From: Lepidurus packardi
Taxonomy: Eukaryota > Arthropoda > Branchiopoda > Notostraca > Triopsidae
DNA: 64,000 nt
Reading direction: 5' to 3'
NCBI GenBank assembly: GCA_023053545.1
Contig: JAKZAN010000007.1
Coordinates: 1,798,001 to 1,862,000 of the forward strand
A program made the translations under genes and the position numbers. Shown here piece after piece: positions 62,065 to 64,000 of the stretch. Under the pieces are notes generated by a model, which was not told where the DNA came from, did not search any database, and saw only the letters and a list, made by a program, of their open reading frames with translations. Within the stretch, counting starts at the first letter, position 1. Every line of letters begins with the position of its first letter.

Positions 62065-63948
62065 GATGTCGAAAGCAGCAGATCCTTTGTTGATGACTTG
62101 TACTCACAGGATGGGAGCAAGTGCTTAGATGCCGTCGTGTAAGTTTCGGTTTTGGAGAAGCTCAAGTCGGCTAATGGGTATTCTTCTCGTAGTAAAATTC
62201 GAAACTCTATAATCGGGTCAAACAAACAGAAGCATTTACTGATTGAACAAGGAATACTGCCACGATTGGTTCAGTTATTGGCCGATTCGACTTTACAGAA
62301 TCGAGAACTTAAAGTAGAAGCAATTGTTGTGATAAACTCCTTGGCACAAGGAACAGATTTGCACGTGAAATCTCTTATTAATGCCGGAGTAGTACCATAC
62401 TTAATCAACTGTAAGTTACTTTCCCTGTTTTGCGTTTTAAAGAATCGGTCCAGTGATTTATTTTCAATTTACACACATTATGGTTTAGCTTTATATGCAG
62501 TGGAGTCACCTGAGGTTGTGGAAGCAGGGTTAGCCTGTTTAAAAACAATTTTCCTCTCTACTTTCGCCCCGACGGAGCTGCTCTTTGCAGATCCGAGATT
62601 AATAACACATTTGTTGCTATTATTGCCGCAGTCGGTCGCCAACCAGATAGCTATTACTTGTCTACTCACAGCCGCTTGCAAAGTATGATCTATACGTTTT
62701 TGTTAAACTCTTGCAAAATGAGTTGAATTTCCAGACCGGTGAACAGCAAAGTACCATTTGTTCTGGAGGGGCAATTCCCGCTCTCTCAGCGTTGTTGGCC
62801 TCGCCTTTAAGCGCCGTGCATAAACCATCCTTACAATGCCTAGCTGCCTTAGTTCATAAGAATACAAGGGTAGCAAACTTACTCGCTTCTTCAAAGTAAA
62901 CCTTTTTGTTACACAAAAAACATGTTAGTAATTCCGAAATTTGCATAGATACGGCGACAAGACTCTCCCTGAATGCCTCGTTTCCTTTATAACACGTGAC
63001 CGTTCTGTGGAAATGCAATTAGCGGCAGCGCGTTGTCTTACGTACTTACATCGGGCAGGCGCATTGCCGGCTGATGATCCGAAGATACTGTACAAGACAC
63101 TACCGTGCTTAGTATACTAATAATGTTCCGTTATATACTAATTGTCATGGGTTTCGAAATTAAGGTGCGTATATGTCGACCAGAAAACCAAGTGTCCGAG
63201 AAAGTGCTGGGCGCCGAAGCTCTCGCTTATTTGATTGAGATAGACACGGATATGCAGCGTACTGCAGCTATTTCTGATCACTTAATTAGCAACCTGGCCC
63301 TCTATTTGCAGACTTCAAAGTTACCTAATGCTTCCAAAACGTGTTCGAACGAAGGTCAGACCCCCCTGTGTGGGAAAATTACAGAGAAACAAGCCTCTGA
63401 CCTGAAGCAAGCGTCGTTATGGGTAAAACTTCCAAGTCGCCAGTTTTCGTTCAAGTCTCAAATCTTCGAAGGCTCTAAATTGTACATATTGTTCAGGCAT
63501 TTGCTTCATTGGGAGCCAACGATGAAGATATTCGCAAACGCATTATCGAGACAGATAATGTCATGCATCACATAGTAGCCGGATTAACGGATCCTTATCA
63601 TAAAGTGCGCTTGGCTTCCGTAAGATGCTTACACTCCTTATCTCGATCGGTCCAACAATTACGTACAACATTTCAGGTCCGTTGTCAGAAATTTGGGAAT
63701 AGAACCCCATTGGAAACGCCCGACATTATCTTTTGCAGGATCATTCGGTGTGGAAACCCCTAATGAAGCTTCTGCACACTGCGAACCTCGATATCCTCGC
63801 TGTCGCGTCATCAACTTTGTGCAATCTTCTACTAGAATTTTCTCCTTCCAAGGAGCCCATCTTGGAATCCGGGGCCATAGACTTGCTCTGTTCTCTGACG
63901 CTGCGGGATGACCCGGCTCTACGTCTAAATGGAATCTGGGCTTTAATG
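62065..63948 (+). CDS. ARMC8: Armadillo repeat-containing protein 8, cut by the window end
   Basis: ARMC8 is the armadillo-repeat scaffold of the CTLH/GID E3 ubiquitin ligase (yeast Gid5), where it helps recruit substrates. Eight exons join in frame for 486 residues: 62065-62138, 62193-62410, 62489-62682, 62735-62895, 62949-63111, 63165-63422, 63497-63676, 63739-63948. Closely conserved segments include [94 protein letters not shown] and [10 protein letters not shown]. Human ARMC8 has about 670 residues; this covers roughly residues 20-460. The last intron starts at 63949 and the remaining exons lie beyond the window. The exon holding the start codon is not certain. The acceptor at 63163-63164 (cgaaattaag) is pyrimidine-poor. 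No damage is seen. Confidence 0.95.
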
Positions 63949-64000
63949 GTTTCTTCGTTTTAGCTTGCAAAACTAAATATCCTAACAAGTTATCGCGTCT

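Overview
The window is nuclear DNA from a multicellular animal. Its genes are split by short spliceosomal introns (about 50-90 bases, GT-AG, with one GC-AG), intergenic DNA is AT-leaning and rich in homopolymer runs, and the gene set is metazoan: a VWDE-type extracellular protein, a peptide-type GPCR, a PLAG-family zinc finger and ARMC8. The style suggests a compact invertebrate genome, perhaps an arthropod, but I cannot name the species. There is no operon, CRISPR array, prophage or recognisable transposon ORF.

Layout. Bases 1 to about 27,100 contain no gene I can support. They hold short tandem duplications (282-, 158- and, further on, 60-base periods), a CT microsatellite and homopolymers. 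A signal-peptide exon at about 27.1 kb fits by phase and position as exon 1 of the VWDE-like gene, whose 19 recognisable exons run from 32,879 to 39,136 on the plus strand; all exon phases join. Convergent to it are three co-oriented minus-strand housekeeping genes: G2/mitotic cyclin B (39,592-41,237), chaperonin subunit CCT3/TCP-1 gamma (42,094-44,350) and proteasome subunit beta-5 (44,905-45,980). The beta-5 gene carries a one-base frameshift in an otherwise intact reading frame. A possible unrecognised plus-strand gene lies at 47.0-47.6 kb.

A five-exon rhodopsin-type GPCR follows (47,677-53,562, plus), with an unusually long first intron. A single-exon PLAG-like transcription factor with only two zinc fingers lies at 55,802-57,511 (minus). 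Between 57.9 and 59.5 kb the minus strand has a phase-consistent chain of small exons, with two homologous and possibly alternative terminal exons; I recognise no family for it. The window ends inside ARMC8 (62,065 onward, plus), a subunit of the CTLH/GID ubiquitin ligase.

Functionally the genes are not one pathway. Cyclin B, CCT3, PSMB5 and ARMC8 serve cell division and protein homeostasis, while VWDE and the GPCR act outside or at the cell surface. Gene models were built by reading homologous protein segments and checking that splice phases join; no database search was possible.
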